DNA of 64,000 nucleotides from Chryseobacterium sp. VAUSW3 (lineage in GTDB: Bacteria; Bacteroidota; Bacteroidia; Flavobacteriales; Weeksellaceae). The DNA lies in the NCBI RefSeq assembly GCF_002205795.1, contig NZ_NIUY01000003.1, positions 1 through 64,000 on the forward strand, read 5' to 3'. The notes beneath the pieces are model-generated. The model was not told where the DNA came from. It did no database searches and saw only the letters and a program-made list of their open reading frames with translations. This document shows positions 8,780-16,741 of this stretch, piece after piece. The stretch's first letter is position 1, and each line of letters opens with the position of its first letter. Both the position numbers and the translations under genes were made by a program.

Positions 8780-10294
8780 ATGAAGATGAAGGATACCTTA
8801 AAAAAACTAATTCCCTACGCATTCGTGGGTGTAATCTCCGGAGCTACGACTTTCGGAGCTATTAATTATTTTAATGTGCATAACGAAGACGCTGAGTTTT
8901 CGTATTTCGCACCCAAAAATACGGATGCCAAATATGCATCATTTAACATGACCGGCGTTGGTGATGATTTCGTGAAAGCATCTAAAATGACGGTGCCGGC
9001 CGTAGTAAGTATTAAGAACTACTCCAACAGAACTTCGAACAGAAGCGAGCAGGATATGTTCGATCTGTTTTTTGGAAATCCATTTGGCGGACAGCCAAAA
9101 CAGCAGCAGGCTCCCAAAGATATGCCTTCAGGAATGGGTTCCGGAGTCATTATTTCGCCGGATGGTTACATTATTTCAAATAACCACGTTATCGCGGGAG
9201 CCAGTAAGCTGGAGGTGGTGCTTTCCAATAAAAAATCTTATGTAGCTAATTTGGTAGGGACCGATCCCACTACAGATATTGCACTTTTAAAAATTGAAGA
9301 AAAAGGATTGCCTTACCTGAATTTTGCCAATTCCGACAATGTGGAAGTAGGCCAGTGGGTTTTGGCTGTCGGCAACCCGATGGGATTAAATTCAACAGTA
9401 ACCGCCGGAATAGTTTCGGCTAAAGGCAGAAGTATCGATTTGCTGAGCCAGCAATCCAGAACACCGATTGAAAGTTTTATTCAGACCGATGCGGCAATTA
9501 ATCCAGGAAACTCAGGAGGAGCATTGGTGAATCCTAATGGTGAACTGATCGGAATTAACTCTGCAATTTCTTCGAAAACCGGCTATTATGAAGGTTACGG
9601 TTTCGCAGTTCCATCGAATCTTGCCCGAAAAGTGGTTGAAGATATCAAGAAATTCGGATTAGTGCAACGCGGTTTCCTTGGCGTGAAATCACTCGATTTA
9701 TCAGATACACGTCAGGTTTCTATTTATAACCAGCAAAACAAAACCAATATTAAATCCGGAGATGGGGTATATCTCATCGAAGTTGTAGATAAAGGCGGTG
9801 CTGAAGCTGCGGGATTAAGACCTGGAGATATCATTACCAAAGTCGATGAAACACTTGTCTCTAACTATTATGATCTTTCTTTCGCTGTCGGAAGCAAAAG
9901 ACCAGGCGACAAAGTAGCCGTTACGTATTTAAGAAACGGCAGAACCAATACTGTAAATGTAACTTTGAGAGACGAAAAGGGTGGAACTTCATTCAGAAGC
10001 AAAGCTGATCTTACAGTAACCGAAAAAATTGGTGCTGATTTCGAACCTTTAAGCGAACGGTTTAAGACAGATTATGGGCTGAACAGCGGAGTAATTGCTA
10101 AAAACGTTGTGGCAGGCAGCGAAATGTCGAAAATTGGCGTAGTTGATAATTATATCGTTATTGAAGTAAATGGAAAACCTGTAAACTCGCAGAAAGATGT
10201 GGAAAAAATCCTTCAGGGTTACAACGGAAACGTTCAGGTAAAATATGTGGACGAATACGGAAGAATAACAACAAGAGGTTTTAAAATGCCTTAA
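8780..10294 (+). CDS. DegP/HtrA-family periplasmic serine protease
   Basis: An N-terminal membrane or signal segment (about 10-30) precedes a trypsin-like domain with the triad His136 (SNNHVI), Asp166 (TDIALL) and Ser245 (GNSGGAL). Two PDZ domains follow (about 280-390 and 410-500). HtrA proteases degrade or refold damaged envelope proteins. At 504 residues it has the usual length for a two-PDZ DegP/DegQ type. A TAnnTTTG box at 8736-8743 could be its -7 element, but I see no matching upstream box; the 282-base gap before the gene otherwise shows nothing. It is monocistronic. Confidence 0.92.
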   Translation: MKMKDTLKKLIPYAFVGVISGATTFGAINYFNVHNEDAEFSYFAPKNTDAKYASFNMTGVGDDFVKASKMTVPAVVSIKNYSNRTSNRSEQDMFDLFFGNPFGGQPKQQQAPKDMPSGMGSGVIISPDGYIISNNHVIAGASKLEVVLSNKKSYVANLVGTDPTTDIALLKIEEKGLPYLNFANSDNVEVGQWVLAVGNPMGLNSTVTAGIVSAKGRSIDLLSQQSRTPIESFIQTDAAINPGNSGGALVNPNGELIGINSAISSKTGYYEGYGFAVPSNLARKVVEDIKKFGLVQRGFLGVKSLDLSDTRQVSIYNQQNKTNIKSGDGVYLIEVVDKGGAEAAGLRPGDIITKVDETLVSNYYDLSFAVGSKRPGDKVAVTYLRNGRTNTVNVTLRDEKGGTSFRSKADLTVTEKIGADFEPLSERFKTDYGLNSGVIAKNVVAGSEMSKIGVVDNYIVIEVNGKPVNSQKDVEKILQGYNGNVQVKYVDEYGRITTRGFKMP

Positions 10295-10310
10295 ACCATT
10301 TTAAAAACCG

Positions 10311-10343
10311 AAAACGCAGCTTTTATTGAGCTGCGTTTTTTTT
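10311..10343. terminator. Terminator hairpin that also encodes the end of the opposite gene
   Basis: An 11-bp perfect stem (AAAACGCAGCT 10311-10321 with 10329-10339) is followed by T residues. The minus-strand gene's TAA stop (10323-10325) lies in the loop, so its last codons are read from one arm. Confidence 0.85.
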
Positions 10344-10784
10344 ATGCTGAATTTTCTTTAATCTTTTCTTTTTCCGTTCGTAAATCACTTCTGTAATTTT
10401 TCCTCCAATCCATGAAAAGGGGAAGAATGTCAGGAATATTAAAATCTTATAAAAAGTAGGATGATACGGGAAAATAATAATGTCGAGCATCGCGATAAAG
10501 AGTAAAATAAACCCAATTAAAATTGCGTAGGCAACTTTGGCATATTTCACGATGATTGCAGTAACAACACCACCCACAGTAGCTGCAATGCCCGAAGAAA
10601 TAAGCAACGCGACGAAGAAATACGGTTTGTTTTCCATCGCTTTCAGAAGCTGTTCCCAATTCCCGAACGGCGAATATTCATCATAGGTAATCCATGATGA
10701 ATTAAGTCTCACTCCCAATGAAATGATGAGTGCTGCAACAGCGAGACCTACTAAAACCGCAATCGTATTCCTAATGAAATTCAT
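10323..10784 (-). CDS. Small membrane protein of unknown function
   Basis: The 153-residue protein has four predicted transmembrane helices (about 5-25, 53-75, 80-103 and 108-130) and a strongly basic tail rich in Lys. I do not recognise the family. Its ATG directly follows the TAA of ridA (TAAATG), which indicates translational coupling in a ridA operon. Its 3' end is encoded by the degP terminator hairpin. Confidence 0.75.
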   Translation of the reverse strand: MNFIRNTIAVLVGLAVAALIISLGVRLNSSWITYDEYSPFGNWEQLLKAMENKPYFFVALLISSGIAATVGGVVTAIIVKYAKVAYAILIGFILLFIAMLDIIIFPYHPTFYKILIFLTFFPFSWIGGKITEVIYERKKKRLKKIQHKKNAAQ

Positions 10785-11165
10785 TTAAAACTGATGTGCA
10801 ATCATTGAAATTTCAATATCTACATTTTTGGGCAGACAGGAAACCTGTACGGTTTCTCTTGCCGGAAAACTCTCAGGATCCAGATATGATGCGTAAATAT
10901 CATTCATTACTGCGAAATCATCCATATTTTTTAGAAAAATCGTTGCTTTCACCACGTTTTTAAAAGTCATTCCTGCTTCCTTCAAAATTGCTTCAAGATT
11001 TTTCATGACTTGATGGGTCTCTTTTTCGATGCCTTCTTCAAGCTTTCCAGTTTGGGGATTCAGGGGAATCTGGCCGGAGATGTATAAAATTCCGTTGGCA
11101 AAATTAGCCTGTGAATAAGGACCAATTGCTGCAGGCGCATCAGAAGTAGAAATTATTTTTTTCAT
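10785..11165 (-). CDS. ridA: RidA family enamine/imine deaminase
   Basis: RidA hydrolyses reactive 2-aminoacrylate-type enamines released by PLP enzymes. The 126-residue protein has the family marks AIGPYSQAN near the start, YISGQIPLNP, and the C-terminal ARETVQV segment, whose Arg binds the substrate carboxylate. Length is standard. It lies 47 bases downstream of lptD with no terminator seen, so it may belong to the same transcript. Confidence 0.95.
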   Translation of the reverse strand: MKKIISTSDAPAAIGPYSQANFANGILYISGQIPLNPQTGKLEEGIEKETHQVMKNLEAILKEAGMTFKNVVKATIFLKNMDDFAVMNDIYASYLDPESFPARETVQVSCLPKNVDIEISMIAHQF

Positions 11166-11212
11166 AATGATAATATTGGCAAATATAAAACTAATGTTTA
11201 ATTCTTTAAAAT

Positions 11213-13804
11213 TTAAAACGGTGCATTTGGCTGTGTAAAACTACGGTCTTTATATTTCAGGGCGTCGCGCAGAATATTCGCTTTGATTCCGATAAAGAAA
11301 TCGTAGACTTTGTACTGGCCATAAGGTATCCAGTTAAAATTAATCGTAAAACTACGCTGGTCGCGCGAAAAACCAAGCTGTGTATTGGCAATTTCTTTTG
11401 TAATAACGTCGTAATACAGGTTTCCGGTAATGTTCCAGAACGGTGTAAGTTTTATACTCCCATCTAATCCGATAGATGCCATTTTGTTCCCAAAACGCGT
11501 CAGGCTTCTGGTGTAGCTGTACTGGGCATTGATGTTTAAAGTCCACGGTTGGGTGAAACGTGCATAGTTATCATCATCAAAGTAATAATCTTCGTTGCGG
11601 ATTTCTCCTTTTTTACTGTACTTTTTAGACAGGTCTTCTTTGTCTTTTTTATCGAAAATTTCGCTGCTCAAAGGATATGAAAGTTGCGCGTTGAAACCCT
11701 GAACACTGAAATGCCCAAAATTTTCGGTCCGGATTCCGGTGTCTTCACCTGGCGCAAAAATAATTTGGTAAGGCTCCAGATTCAATCCTGTATTCAGGTT
11801 TAGCTTTTCAAATATTGTGGTCTGCCCGCTGAAACTGAAGATTGACCATTTGTGGGTTGGCGCCGCGAAGTTATAATTCGTGTTGAAATTTAAACTTTCG
11901 AAGATTTTTATTTTTTTGATGCCTGTAGAATCTTTTTTAGACCGTACTTTCATCTCTAAATTATTATTCACTGAAAAACTCAGCGCCTGAACCAGACCTG
12001 AATTTGGAGAACCGATGATTCCGCGGTCGAAAATGGAATAGGGTGTCATTTCGCCCCGATCATTGGCGTAGGTTTTATAGTACCCGAAACTGGCTGCCGA
12101 AAAATCCGGAGAGTAACTGAAGCCAATTTGTGGAGTCATCATGTGACGTATTGCCTGGATTGAAGATTCTTTTTTAAAGTTCAGCATCCCGTACAGTACA
12201 GTCTGTAAACTTGCTCCGGTAGAAAAGGAAGAATATCCAGCGATTTTTTTATTCAGAATGTCATCAACACGGTTGGTGATAGGGTTGTAACTTCTTGTAA
12301 GCGTTTTTGTCGTTAAGGCATTGTCAATATTGGCTGAAAGTGAGAATGTAAAATACTTGGCAATTGTTGTATTAGTGCCTAGTGTAATATTGTTTTTCAG
12401 TCCGGTCTGCATTTTGTCCCACATCGTTTGGGTGAAAAGTTCGCCTTCATTGGTTTGTACATAGTTATTAAAATTCAGACCAGTATTTACGGTGATGTTT
12501 TCTAAAAGGCCCTGTCTTACTCCGGTTTTAGGTTTAAATAAATAAAACTGATTAATCGCTACATTCAAAACCGGTAGTTTTAAATCTGCCAAACCTGTAG
12601 AGAAATTCTGGGAATAAGATGACGTTCCGGTAATCGTAATCGGAAGCGTAAGAAACCTTTTTACAACACTTACACTGGAGTTTTGCTGAGCATTAAGGTT
12701 ATTTTGGTTGAACGCGTAATTATTATTTACGGTATTATTATAAAATTTATTACTTACCACATCTACAGAAGCAGAAAAAGTAAGGAAAGGATTCGCTTTG
12801 CTGTCCTGCTGATGTCGCCACGCAATCCTGTACGTACGGCTTTTGGAATAATCTGATAAACCTTTAATTCCCCGTACAGTGTTCCCCACATCTGCAGAAA
12901 AGTTCCCGGAGTAGCGGTAATTTTTCTTGTAATTCATTTCCGGCCGGAGATTCCAGCTGCCTTTAGTATAAATGTCTGCAAGAATTTTCAAATCAAAATG
13001 ATCTCCGATAGGTTGATAATATCCAAGAGAATTCAGGAAAAATCCGACATCTTCTCTCTCACCAAAACTCGGAATCAGGATTCCTGCGCTCCGTTTATCT
13101 GAAAAAGGAAGTATCGCAAAAGGCATGATCAGCGGAGTAGGAACCTGCTCGATATACATCTGTATAGGTCCCGTAATTACTTGTGATTTGTCTTTCCCTT
13201 TTATTAATTTGATGTTTGGCGCAAGCAGATAATAATCGGCAATGGTGTCTTTTTTCTTAATGAAATATTCGTCGGTTGTATATTTCCCGCGACGCATAAA
13301 GAAAACGGAATCATTATATTTCTTGGTTTTTTCAGCAATAATTACCCCTTCACTTTCTTCAGTTCTTGCATTGAAAGCTATGGCCTGACGGGTTTTGATG
13401 TTGTAAGAAAACTCGTCGTATTCATATTTTTTGCCTCCCTGTACTGCAACCGCCGGATTTTTTATTCTTCCTAAAGAATCGAGCTCACCCCTTGCGAAAA
13501 TCATCGATTTATTCCAGTCGATCGAAATATAATCTGCATCAATCTGCATATCCTGATATTTTACCTGAGCTTTTTTGTTCAGGTAAGTCATTTTTTTTGG
13601 TATATCATTTCGGATATTGTCGGCCTTGGTTTCCACCACTGCCTCAAGCTGTTCCTGTGCAATAATTATGGTGTCGACTTTAGGAATAGTATCATTAACT
13701 ATCTTATTTTCAGGCAGAATTTGAGCATCTGTATGTGCTAAAAAACTGTTAAAAATTAGGATAATTAGAATATGTAATATATTTTTGGAGCTCGTTTTGG
13801 CCAA
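11213..13804 (-). CDS. lptD: LptD-like LPS assembly protein
   Basis: LptD forms the outer-membrane barrel that places lipopolysaccharide on the cell surface. The 863 residues comprise a signal peptide (about 1-27), an OstA-type beta-jellyroll (about 70-200, including QVKYQDMQIDADYISID) and a large barrel that opens with LIMPFAILPFSDKRSAGIL, a region well kept in Bacteroidota LptD. The E. coli cysteine pattern for disulfides is absent; I find essentially no cysteines. It is divergent from the amidase gene with 52 bases between, where the minus strand has a TAATTTTG box. Confidence 0.87.
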   Translation of the reverse strand: MAKTSSKNILHILIILIFNSFLAHTDAQILPENKIVNDTIPKVDTIIIAQEQLEAVVETKADNIRNDIPKKMTYLNKKAQVKYQDMQIDADYISIDWNKSMIFARGELDSLGRIKNPAVAVQGGKKYEYDEFSYNIKTRQAIAFNARTEESEGVIIAEKTKKYNDSVFFMRRGKYTTDEYFIKKKDTIADYYLLAPNIKLIKGKDKSQVITGPIQMYIEQVPTPLIMPFAILPFSDKRSAGILIPSFGEREDVGFFLNSLGYYQPIGDHFDLKILADIYTKGSWNLRPEMNYKKNYRYSGNFSADVGNTVRGIKGLSDYSKSRTYRIAWRHQQDSKANPFLTFSASVDVVSNKFYNNTVNNNYAFNQNNLNAQQNSSVSVVKRFLTLPITITGTSSYSQNFSTGLADLKLPVLNVAINQFYLFKPKTGVRQGLLENITVNTGLNFNNYVQTNEGELFTQTMWDKMQTGLKNNITLGTNTTIAKYFTFSLSANIDNALTTKTLTRSYNPITNRVDDILNKKIAGYSSFSTGASLQTVLYGMLNFKKESSIQAIRHMMTPQIGFSYSPDFSAASFGYYKTYANDRGEMTPYSIFDRGIIGSPNSGLVQALSFSVNNNLEMKVRSKKDSTGIKKIKIFESLNFNTNYNFAAPTHKWSIFSFSGQTTIFEKLNLNTGLNLEPYQIIFAPGEDTGIRTENFGHFSVQGFNAQLSYPLSSEIFDKKDKEDLSKKYSKKGEIRNEDYYFDDDNYARFTQPWTLNINAQYSYTRSLTRFGNKMASIGLDGSIKLTPFWNITGNLYYDVITKEIANTQLGFSRDQRSFTINFNWIPYGQYKVYDFFIGIKANILRDALKYKDRSFTQPNAPF

Positions 13805-13856
13805 AGCGATATTTTCTGTAATTTGTGGTCAAAATTAGCATAATTTTTAAAATGTA

Positions 13857-15143
13857 ATGATGATTAACTATAGTTTTTCTTTTAAAAAATATTTTCACCT
13901 CTTTTTTCTTCTTCTTTTTTCAGTTATCGGAGCGCAAAAAAAATTCACCGTAGTTCTTGATGCGGGACATGGCGGTTCGGATCATGGTGCAAACCGCTAT
14001 TATAGTGAAGTTGGCACTTTACGGGAAAAAGATGTAACCCTCTCCGTTGTACTGAAGGTAGGGCGAATGTTGGAGAAAAATAAAGACTTCAAAATAATTT
14101 ATACCCGTAAAATCGACGAATATCCATCGCTTACCGAACGTACTACATTGGCAAACCGAAGTAAAGCAGATCTTTTTATCTCTGTTCACTGCAATGCCAG
14201 CACGAAAACAAGCCCTTATGGCACTGAAACTTTTGTACAGGGACCGGACCAGAATAAAACCAATCTTGAGGTGGCAAAAGCTGAGAACGACGTAATTTAT
14301 CTGGACGAGAAAGATCGTGAAATGTTTGCGTCTTATGATCCCAAATCACCAGAATCCTTAATTGCGTTGAAAATTCAGCAAAGCAAGTATTTGGAAAGCA
14401 GTCTGCTTTTCGGGAGTTTTGTAGAAGGCAATTTCGTAAAAAAGAACAAAAGATTTTCAAGAGGGGTAAAGCAACAGAATTTACACGTTTTGAGGCTTAA
14501 TGCCATGCCGTCTGTATTAATTGAGACCGGCTTTATCAGTAATTATGATGATGCCATGTATCTGGCTTCCGAAAAAGGACAAAACGAAATTGCAGGAAGT
14601 ATATACGATGCGATTATCGATTATAAAAAAACATTTGACAGAAATGCCACCGCGGCTCCTAAACCCGAGCCTGTGCCTGAAGAAAAACCGCTTAAAAATG
14701 ATTTCAGAATTTTACTGATGTCATCCCCATCAAAATATAACAGTACGGATCCTGCGCTTAAAGGCTTGAACTATATCCTTCCGATTAAAGAGAATGGCAT
14801 GTACAAATATTATTATGGCACCACCAATTTAGCATCAGTAAGAGACAATAACCTGAAAACTGCGCGAGATGCTGGCTTCAAGAATGCAACTTCAATCTCA
14901 TTTGTGCCGAACCAGAAGCTGGGAATTGGGTATTATACTCTGGAAATTGCTGTAACTTCACAGAAGCTCAGCTCCAATTCAAAAGTGCTGAATACACTGA
15001 AGGATGTGAACCGGGTAAAAGAAAACGGTAAATTTTATTATACCTACGGAAAATTTTCGAGTCTGGAGGAAGCTGTTAAAGCACAGAAAGCCATTGAGTT
15101 GAAAGGTATTGATGATTCAGTAATTCAAAAAGTTTCAAAATAA
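13857..15143 (+). CDS. N-acetylmuramoyl-L-alanine amidase with C-terminal SPOR-like region
   Basis: The secreted amidase cleaves the peptide stem from peptidoglycan. A signal peptide (about 1-26) is followed by an Amidase_3 domain with zinc ligands His38 (DAGHGG), probably Glu57 (REKDV) and His111 (SVHCNA), and the catalytic glutamate in IETGFISN. After a Pro-rich linker (about 265-280) come repeats of the type YYYGTTNLASVRDNNLKTARDAGF and YTYGKFSSLEEAVKAQKAI, which look like SPOR domains for binding denuded glycan. It may share a promoter region with lptD; both act on the envelope. Confidence 0.92.
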   Translation: MMINYSFSFKKYFHLFFLLLFSVIGAQKKFTVVLDAGHGGSDHGANRYYSEVGTLREKDVTLSVVLKVGRMLEKNKDFKIIYTRKIDEYPSLTERTTLANRSKADLFISVHCNASTKTSPYGTETFVQGPDQNKTNLEVAKAENDVIYLDEKDREMFASYDPKSPESLIALKIQQSKYLESSLLFGSFVEGNFVKKNKRFSRGVKQQNLHVLRLNAMPSVLIETGFISNYDDAMYLASEKGQNEIAGSIYDAIIDYKKTFDRNATAAPKPEPVPEEKPLKNDFRILLMSSPSKYNSTDPALKGLNYILPIKENGMYKYYYGTTNLASVRDNNLKTARDAGFKNATSISFVPNQKLGIGYYTLEIAVTSQKLSSNSKVLNTLKDVNRVKENGKFYYTYGKFSSLEEAVKAQKAIELKGIDDSVIQKVSK

Positions 15144-15157
15144 ACATGGGTTTGGTA

Positions 15158-15188
15158 TTGCAGGTTTAAAACTTAATTAATATTTTTG
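15158..15188 (+). promoter_or_regulatory. Promoter of the first tRNA-Glu gene
   Basis: TTG (15158-15160), 20 bases, then TATTTTTG (15181-15188). The predicted start falls just before the tRNA at 15204. Confidence 0.65.
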
Positions 15189-15203
15189 CAGTCCTCAAAC
15201 AAA

Positions 15204-15275
15204 GGCCTATTCGTCTAGTGGTAAGGACTCAAGATTTTCATTCTTGCAACAGGGGTTCGATTCCCCTATAGGCTA
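15204..15275 (+). tRNA. tRNA-Glu (anticodon TTC)
   Basis: The 72-base cloverleaf has acceptor arms GGCCTAT and ATAGGCT with a G-U first pair, an anticodon loop TTTTCAT on the stem CAAGA/TCTTG, and a T arm AGGGG-TTCGATT-CCCCT. The discriminator is A, and the CCA end is not encoded. Its wobble base U34 makes it a substrate class for U34 modification. Confidence 0.96.
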
Positions 15276-15314
15276 CAAAAGATTGAAAATTTTTTTAAAA
15301 AAAATTAAAAACTA

Positions 15315-15345
15315 TTTGGTGTAATAAAAATATTTTATATCTTTG
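15315..15345 (+). promoter_or_regulatory. Promoter of rpsT (and downstream tRNA-Glu)
   Basis: TTTG (15315-15318), 19 bases, then TATCTTTG (15338-15345). This is an exact match to the Bacteroidota pattern, placed 21 bases before the rpsT ATG. Confidence 0.78.
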
Positions 15346-15366
15346 CACCCACATTTAGGAAACGAT

Positions 15367-15621
15367 ATGGCAAATCATAACTCAGCTCTGAAAAGAATCA
15401 GACAAAGCGAAAAGAAAAGATTAAGAAACAGATACTATCATAAAACTGCGAGAACAGCTATGAAAGGTCTGAGAAATGAAGAAGACAAAAAAGTTGCAAC
15501 AGAGCAGTTGCCTTTAGTAATCTCTTTGTTAGATAAATTGGTGAAGAAAAATATCATTCACAAAAACAAAGCTGCAAACTTAAAAAGCAAATTAACTAAG
15601 CACGTTAATAAACTAGCTTAA
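15367..15621 (+). CDS. rpsT: 30S ribosomal protein S20
   Basis: The protein has 84 residues, beginning MANHNSALKRIRQSEKKR, the typical S20 N-terminus, and is rich in Lys and Arg throughout. I placed the start at the ATG at 15367. An in-frame TTG at 15343 lies inside the promoter's -7 box and cannot be the start. The gene sits between two tRNA-Glu genes and is probably cotranscribed with the second. Confidence 0.96.
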   Translation: MANHNSALKRIRQSEKKRLRNRYYHKTARTAMKGLRNEEDKKVATEQLPLVISLLDKLVKKNIIHKNKAANLKSKLTKHVNKLA

Positions 15622-15636
15622 TTAAATAAAGAGTCT

Positions 15637-15708
15637 GGCCCGTTCGTCTATCGGTTAGGACCTCAGATTTTCATTCTGGTAAGAGGGGTTCGATTCCCCT
15701 ACGGGCTA
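15637..15708 (+). tRNA. tRNA-Glu (anticodon TTC), second gene
   Basis: The 72-base cloverleaf has acceptor arms GGCCCGT/ACGGGCT, the anticodon loop TTTTCAT and the T arm GAGGGG-TTCGATT-CCCCT region. No CCA is encoded. It has the same anticodon as the gene at 15204, but the acceptor, D and anticodon stems differ, so it is not a fresh copy. It lies 15 bases after rpsT. Confidence 0.95.
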
Positions 15709-15711
15709 CTT

Positions 15712-15744
15712 AACTTCCGAAATTAGTTTTTCGGAAGTTTTTTT
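15712..15744 (+). terminator. Intrinsic terminator of the rpsT-tRNA-Glu unit
   Basis: The stem AACTTCCGAAA (15712-15722) pairs with 15729-15739 and is followed by a T run. Confidence 0.87.
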
Positions 15745-15773
15745 ATGGCTATATTTGAGGAGTTTTTAATTTT

Positions 15774-16184
15774 ATGAAAATACTTATTGTCAACGGTCCC
15801 AATCTTAATTTGCTCGGGACGCGCGAGCCTGAGATTTACGGAACAACTTCTATGGAAGATGAGCTGAGTAACCTTCAGCATAAATTTCCGGATCATCAAA
15901 TTACTTATTACCAGTCGAATGTTGAAGGTGAAATTATCAATCGTATACAGGAAGATGATTTTGGTGCGCTTGTAATTAATCCCGGTGCTTTTACCCATTA
16001 TTCTTATGCAATTGCAGATTGTCTCAAAAATATTTCTAAACCGAAAATTGAAGTTCACATCAGTAACATATATAAAAGGGAAGAATTCCGCCAGAAATCT
16101 GTTACCGCAGCCAATACAGATGGCGTTTTGAGCGGTTTCGGGCTTAAAGGTTACGAACTCGCGATTTTGAGTTTCGGAAAATGA
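15774..16184 (+). CDS. aroQ: 3-dehydroquinate dehydratase, type II
   Basis: The enzyme dehydrates 3-dehydroquinate in the shikimate pathway. The 136-residue protein shows the type II marks: ILIVNGPNLNLLGTREPEIYG at the start (catalytic Tyr in IYG, Arg in TRE), VINPGAFTHYSYAI, EVHISNIYKREEFR (catalytic His) and VTAANTDGVLSGFGLKGY. Length is slightly short of the usual 145 but all motifs are present. aroA, a later step, lies at 41.3 kb. Confidence 0.95.
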   Translation: MKILIVNGPNLNLLGTREPEIYGTTSMEDELSNLQHKFPDHQITYYQSNVEGEIINRIQEDDFGALVINPGAFTHYSYAIADCLKNISKPKIEVHISNIYKREEFRQKSVTAANTDGVLSGFGLKGYELAILSFGK

Positions 16185-16254
16185 TTTTAGGAAATTACAA
16201 ATAAAATTATTTGAAGGAATAGTTCTTGCTTCTGGAAAATCATTAATTCCAGCT

Positions 16255-16740
16255 ATGAAAAACACGCTTCACTTCATTACTTTTGCGGTTTTGTTTTCCT
16301 GCGTTAAAGAAAACGATAAAGTCAGTACACAGAATATTACACAAAATGTAGAACTTTCCGCAACTGACAGTTCGAAAACGGCAGTTATAAAAAACCCAGA
16401 TTATTCACCGGCGTTCGAAATTACTCCTCAGCATATTTCTCCGGAACAGGGAAGATCGGTTTTTACTCAAAATGGGATAACATTATTTTATTTCGATCAG
16501 AACTCAAATAAAGGAATAATCAATATCGACGGAAAAAATTATGACCTGACCCGATTTGATTTTAACGAGAATAATTATACGCTTTCCGGCAATGGTGTAT
16601 CCATTGAAGCCAGTAATGGAGATTTTAAGGATATGGTAAGCGACTGTGTTTACGGAATCTTTCCACAGGTAAAAGTGACAATGGATGGCAAGATTCTTAA
16701 TCTAACGAATATCAGTTTACAGGATTGCCCAGCGTACTGA
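16255..16740 (+). CDS. Putative lipoprotein of unknown function
   Basis: The 161-residue protein begins with a hydrophobic signal ending in VLFSC, a plausible lipobox with Cys16. The mature part resembles a small beta-rich domain, with ISPEQGRSVFTQNGITLFYFD and two further cysteines near the end (SDCVYGIF and LQDCPAY). I do not recognise the family. Its stop is one base from the stop of the convergent antiporter gene, with no terminator visible between. Confidence 0.7.
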   Translation: MKNTLHFITFAVLFSCVKENDKVSTQNITQNVELSATDSSKTAVIKNPDYSPAFEITPQHISPEQGRSVFTQNGITLFYFDQNSNKGIINIDGKNYDLTRFDFNENNYTLSGNGVSIEASNGDFKDMVSDCVYGIFPQVKVTMDGKILNLTNISLQDCPAY

Positions 16741-16741
16741 T

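Noticed and set aside
15343-15366. TTG start eight codons before rpsT
   Set aside because: It lies inside the -7 promoter box, so it would not be transcribed as coding sequence.
15723-16265. 180-codon minus-strand frame across aroQ
   Set aside because: It is a shadow of a fully conserved dehydroquinase and its 5' end runs into an unrelated gene.
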